NCBI GenBank assembly: GCA_021796375.1
Contig: JAJYJF010000122.1
Span: 1 to 6,774, forward strand
Direction of reading: 5' to 3'
Source: Chloroflexota bacterium
Lineage (GTDB): Bacteria; Chloroflexota; Anaerolineae; Anaerolineales; Anaerolineaceae
DNA length: 6,774 bases
Shown here piece after piece: positions 6,224 to 6,774 of the stretch. A program made the position numbers and the translations under genes. Positions within the stretch are counted from its first letter, which is position 1. Each line of letters opens with the position of its first letter. Below the pieces are notes generated by a model. That model did not search any database and was not told where the DNA came from. It saw only the letters and a program-made list of their open reading frames with translations.

Positions 6224-6774
6224 CTAACCTCCTCTGGAGCCAATCAGCGTCAAAACAACAGCCGTGCCCAGCACGTTGAGCAGGGAAAGCGGGAAGGTTA
6301 TCTTCCAGCCGAACGCCATCAGCCGGTCGTAGCGGATGCGCGGCAGGGTGGCCCGCAGCCAGATCAGGCCGAAGATGAGCACGGCGACCTTAATGAACAG
6401 CCAGACCGGCCCAAGCAGCCCGAAATCCGGGATGCCGAACGGCATGTGATAGCCTCCCAGGAACAGCGAGGCGCCAATCATCGATACGGCGATCATCTTG
6501 ATGTACTCGGCCATGAAAAACAGGGCGAACTTCATCCCCGAATACTCGGTGTGATACCCGGCGGTCAGCTCCTGCTCGGCCTCCGGCATATCGAACGGGG
6601 CGCGGTTGATCTCGGCAACCGCCGAAACCATGTAGAGGACCGCCGCCAGCGGCTGGTAAACGATAAACCAGACGTTCCGCTGCGCTTCGACGATATCCCG
6701 CAGCGAAAGCGAGCCGACGATCAGCACCGGGCCGATGAACGAAAGCCCGAGGGCCAGCTCGTAGCTGATCATCT
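6224..6774 (-). CDS. nuoH: NADH-quinone oxidoreductase subunit H, 5' end cut by window
   Basis: Membrane subunit (mitochondrial ND1 homolog) that closes the quinone cavity against NuoB, NuoD and NuoI and begins the proton path. Only the last 182 codons are present; the family runs about 325-370 residues, so roughly half is missing. The first methionine visible, at 6772, is internal (MISYELALGLSF is a conserved mid-protein segment), not the start. Key segments are AEINRAPFDMPEAEQELTAG at about 53-72, containing the glutamate-rich conserved loop, then YHTEYSGMKFALFFMAEY at 73-90, and RATLPRIRYDRLMAFGWK at 140-157, all signatures of NuoH. Four or so membrane helices follow the window edge. The protein ends IGSRGG then TAG at 6226-6224, and the codons AGA GGA GGT for RGG double as the SD of nuoI. 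Confidence 0.97.
   Translation of the reverse strand, partial: MISYELALGLSFIGPVLIVGSLSLRDIVEAQRNVWFIVYQPLAAVLYMVSAVAEINRAPFDMPEAEQELTAGYHTEYSGMKFALFFMAEYIKMIAVSMIGASLFLGGYHMPFGIPDFGLLGPVWLFIKVAVLIFGLIWLRATLPRIRYDRLMAFGWKITFPLSLLNVLGTAVVLTLIGSRGG
6228..6233 (-). promoter_or_regulatory. nuoI Shine-Dalgarno inside the nuoH coding end
   Basis: AGGAGG on the minus strand is made by the last sense codons of nuoH (AGA GGA GGT) and lies 10 nt before the nuoI ATG. A second purine run, GAGG, lies only 3 nt before the ATG and is too close to be the main site. The location suggests coupled translation of nuoH and nuoI. Confidence 0.75.

Noticed and set aside
6224..6772. Methionine at 6772 as the start of a short protein
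   Set aside because: The segment beginning there is a conserved internal part of NuoH, and the frame runs off the window edge.

Overview
This window is a stretch of a bacterial nuo operon, which encodes the membrane arm and part of the connecting module of respiratory complex I (proton-pumping NADH:quinone oxidoreductase). All genes lie on the minus strand. Read 5' to 3' on that strand (right to left here) the order is nuoH (5' end cut by the window), nuoI, nuoJ, nuoK, nuoL, nuoM, nuoN (3' end cut by the window). This is the canonical order of the second half of the 14-gene nuoA-N operon. No other gene, RNA gene, mobile element, repeat array or CRISPR is visible.

The host is a GC-rich bacterium. 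The proteins resemble my memory of Chloroflexota (Anaerolineae or Chloroflexia-like) complex I sequences: a NuoI beginning with a short amphipathic helix and carrying an [16 protein letters not shown] linker, and a NuoL with a hydrophilic insertion after the AGSVI helix. This assignment is inference and only moderately confident.

Layout on the plus coordinates: 1-1108 nuoN (first 369 codons); 26-nt gap; 1135-2652 nuoM; 13-nt gap; 2666-4702 nuoL; 6-nt gap; 4709-5011 nuoK; 35-nt gap; 5047-5715 nuoJ; 10-nt gap; 5726-6217 nuoI; 6-nt gap; 6224-6774 nuoH (last 182 codons). Every gap is 35 nt or less. Each internal start has a plausible Shine-Dalgarno sequence, and several of these lie inside the preceding gene or overlap its stop codon. 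No promoter or terminator is evident, so the set is presumably one transcript that begins and ends outside the window.

The gene products work together as follows. NuoI carries electrons through two [4Fe-4S] clusters toward the quinone. NuoH forms the membrane floor of the quinone cavity and the first proton path. NuoJ and NuoK form the next part of the channel. NuoN, NuoM and NuoL are the three antiporter-like pumping subunits. All the key charged residues I could check are present, so the complex looks functional. I found no undescribed system here. The oddities are modest: the NuoL insertion, a long hydrophilic NuoJ tail, stop/SD overlaps and a two-codon ORF at the nuoN start.
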